From contig DBWG01000010.1 of assembly GCA_002308635.1 (NCBI GenBank), forward strand, positions 1 through 31,277: a stretch of 31,277 nucleotides of DNA, read 5' to 3'. The notes beneath the pieces were generated by a model. It saw nothing but the letters and a program-made list of their open reading frames with translations, searched no databases and was not told the origin of the DNA. A program made the position numbers and the translations under genes. This DNA comes from Ruminococcaceae bacterium UBA1244. GTDB lineage: Bacteria; Bacillota; Clostridia; Oscillospirales; Acutalibacteraceae. Positions 29,875 through 31,277 of this stretch are shown here, one piece after another (positions within the stretch are counted from its first letter, which is position 1; each line of letters begins with the position of its first letter).

Positions 29875-31277
29875 ATGAGCAAGAAAGCATCAGGAGGTAC
29901 CGGAAAAAACGGTGCTGTAAACAGGCCTGTGCCTTCCGGAACAAAGATAAGAAAAAGGACACAGACCGGATCGGACGAGCCGGAAATAAAAATACATCAT
30001 AAAAATAGTGCCGGCGGAAACAAAGACCCCGGCAGCGACACCAAAAAGAAAAAAAAGCTCCCGGCCGCAAGACCGAAAAAGAAAAATGAGGATACTGAAA
30101 AAAAGCATACCGCCGAAAACAAAAAGCCAAAAGAACCTGAACAGCTTATGATCGGCAGGTATGACTACGGCGACAGCTTCAGCAATCCGGATGTTATGGA
30201 CAGGAGCGCAGAGGAGATACTTAAAAGACCGCACCAGAGAGAAAGCGCACTTCATTTTATGAAGCCTCTTCCTGCGGCAAAGGCGCCGATAAGCCCCTAT
30301 AAACGAAAGCTCAAAAGACTTTTGTTTTATAGTTTCACTGTACTGTTTCTTGTATCTGTTTGTATAGTGCTGTCTCTTACGGTATTCTTCAAAATTGATG
30401 AAATAACGGTCGATGGAGAGACACGGTACAATACGGAGGATATTATTGAGTCCTGTATGATAGAAAAGGGCGATAACCTCATTTTGTGCAGAACGTCTCC
30501 GGGAGAGACTAATATCTGGAAAAAGTTTCCGTATATTGAATCTGTGAGCATACGCAAAAAGCTGTTCAACAGTATCGTTATTACTGTTGAGGAGGCTGTT
30601 CCGACAACAGTGATAGAAAGCAACGGAAAATATGTCCTCCTGAGCGAGAGCGGAAAGATAATAGAAATATCCGACAAAAAAACAGACGGTATCCCGATGA
30701 TACTCGGTGCAAAGCTGGAAACTCCAAAGCTTTCTTCCTCCGTTGAATATAAGGACGAAAACATGGAGGAATATATCGACGAGATACTTTGCTGCGCTTC
30801 AAAGTATGAGCTTGGAACACTCAAGATCGTTGATATTTCAAATCCGTCGGATATTATCCTCGAACATGAAAAGGGTCTGCGCATCCTCCTTGGTGCGCCT
30901 GATAATATCGAGCATAAAATAAAAACGGCACGAAAAGTCATAGAAAAAGGCGTGGCTGTGGATGACAAAGGAACACTTGATGTTTCACTCAGTGCCGAGG
31001 ACGGCGGAAAGTCATATTTTGATTCAAAGAAGCCTGCGGCCGAACAGCCGTCAAAGCCGGAGGTCTCAAAGCCTGCAAAGCCTTCTGAACAAAGCTCCGC
31101 CGGACAGCAGAGCGGTGAAGAAGCTTCTGTGACGGAAGAAAAGTCAGGAGAGACCGGTGAGGACTCCGAAAACAAAACGGATGAGAATTCCGGAGACGAT
31201 GCTGATGAAAGCTCCGAGGACGATACCGATGAAGACTCCGAAGATGACACGGATGAAGACTCCGAAGATGACACGGA
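29875..31277 (+). CDS. ftsQ: Division protein FtsQ/DivIB, cut by the window end
   Basis: Bitopic division protein of the FtsQ/DivIB-FtsL-DivIC complex. The reading frame stays open for 467 codons from ATG 29875 (AGGGG upstream) to the edge, so the C terminus is missing. The N-terminal 148 residues are cytosolic, very rich in Lys/Arg and low in complexity. One membrane helix follows (about 149-172, LLFYSFTVLFLVSVCIV), then a POTRA-type domain starting FKIDEITVDGETRYNTEDI and the FtsQ beta domain to about residue 380. After that comes an extracellular Ser/Glu/Asp-rich tail with 8-residue repeats. Position after murG supports the call. A long antisense frame over the same bases is a by-product of the repeat. 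Confidence 0.88.
   Translation, partial: MSKKASGGTGKNGAVNRPVPSGTKIRKRTQTGSDEPEIKIHHKNSAGGNKDPGSDTKKKKKLPAARPKKKNEDTEKKHTAENKKPKEPEQLMIGRYDYGDSFSNPDVMDRSAEEILKRPHQRESALHFMKPLPAAKAPISPYKRKLKRLLFYSFTVLFLVSVCIVLSLTVFFKIDEITVDGETRYNTEDIIESCMIEKGDNLILCRTSPGETNIWKKFPYIESVSIRKKLFNSIVITVEEAVPTTVIESNGKYVLLSESGKIIEISDKKTDGIPMILGAKLETPKLSSSVEYKDENMEEYIDEILCCASKYELGTLKIVDISNPSDIILEHEKGLRILLGAPDNIEHKIKTARKVIEKGVAVDDKGTLDVSLSAEDGGKSYFDSKKPAAEQPSKPEVSKPAKPSEQSSAGQQSGEEASVTEEKSGETGEDSENKTDENSGDDADESSEDDTDEDSEDDTDEDSEDDT
31180..31275 (+). repeat. 24-bp tandem repeats in the acidic tail of ftsQ
   Basis: Four 24-bp units (31180, 31204, 31228, 31252) encode Asp-Glu-Xaa-Ser-Glu/Gly-Asp-Asp-Xaa. The last two are identical in DNA and the first two are diverged, and the array runs out of the window. 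Identity of the newest copies suggests recent duplication. Confidence 0.85.

Noticed and set aside
30327..31274. Long minus-strand frame rich in Ser, Glu and Pro opposite ftsQ
   Set aside because: It is the mirror of the Ser/Asp/Glu repeat and Lys-rich coding of ftsQ, has no ribosome site, and ftsQ has clear family features and position.

Overview
The window reads as chromosomal DNA of an anaerobic, probably spore-forming Clostridia bacterium of the Ruminococcus/Oscillospiraceae kind. This is an inference from gene content (spoVAE, a Gram-positive dcw cluster with a PASTA-type class B penicillin-binding protein, a Firmicutes-style fab-acc operon, a membrane-anchored pullulanase), strong AGGAGG ribosome binding sites, and moderate GC. 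No rRNA, tRNA, CRISPR array, transposase or phage gene was seen. No gene-free stretch exceeds 300 bases; the longest, 21509-21781, is filled by two promoters and an operator.

Layout. (1) 1-5137: two exported, C-terminally membrane-anchored surface proteins, a type I pullulanase and an unrecognised protein. (2) 5155-8540: a cysteine synthase homologue on the minus strand, an 85-residue orphan on the plus strand, and a minus-strand pair of bifunctional NAD(P)HX-repair enzyme plus small lipoprotein. (3) 8659-16781: one long operon for type II fatty acid synthesis and acetyl-CoA carboxylase (fabH-fabD-fabG-fabF-accB-fabZ-accC-accD-accA), with a sigma-A promoter, a dyad near the start site and a strong terminator. 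acpP, an enoyl-ACP reductase and a regulator are not in it. (4) 16974-21048: trmL, an ABC-F ATPase with one degenerate ATP site, a heptanucleotide repeat, a HEPN-like/CBS fusion, and mnmA. Three of these four families act on tRNA or the ribosome. (5) 21134-21568: a lone spoVAE with a sigma-G-like promoter. (6) 21672-31277: a dcw division/cell-wall operon (mraZ-rsmH-ftsL-pbpB-mraY-ftsW-murG-ftsQ) running off the right edge. It has a promoter followed by three 10-bp-spaced MraZ-type boxes, a long hairpin before pbpB, and a MITE-like palindromic element between pbpB and mraY.

How the genes work together. The fab-acc operon makes malonyl-CoA and acyl-ACP for membrane lipid. The dcw operon supplies lipid II (mraY, murG) and the septal synthase (FtsW with the class B PBP, scaffolded by FtsL and FtsQ/DivIB). 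The central block concerns tRNA wobble modification and translation. The most interesting lead is the HEPN-like/CBS protein next to mnmA and near trmL and abcF; next come the asymmetric ABC-F ATPase, the palindromic insertion in the dcw operon, and the hairpin between ftsL and pbpB. All family calls come from reading motifs by eye; no searches were run.
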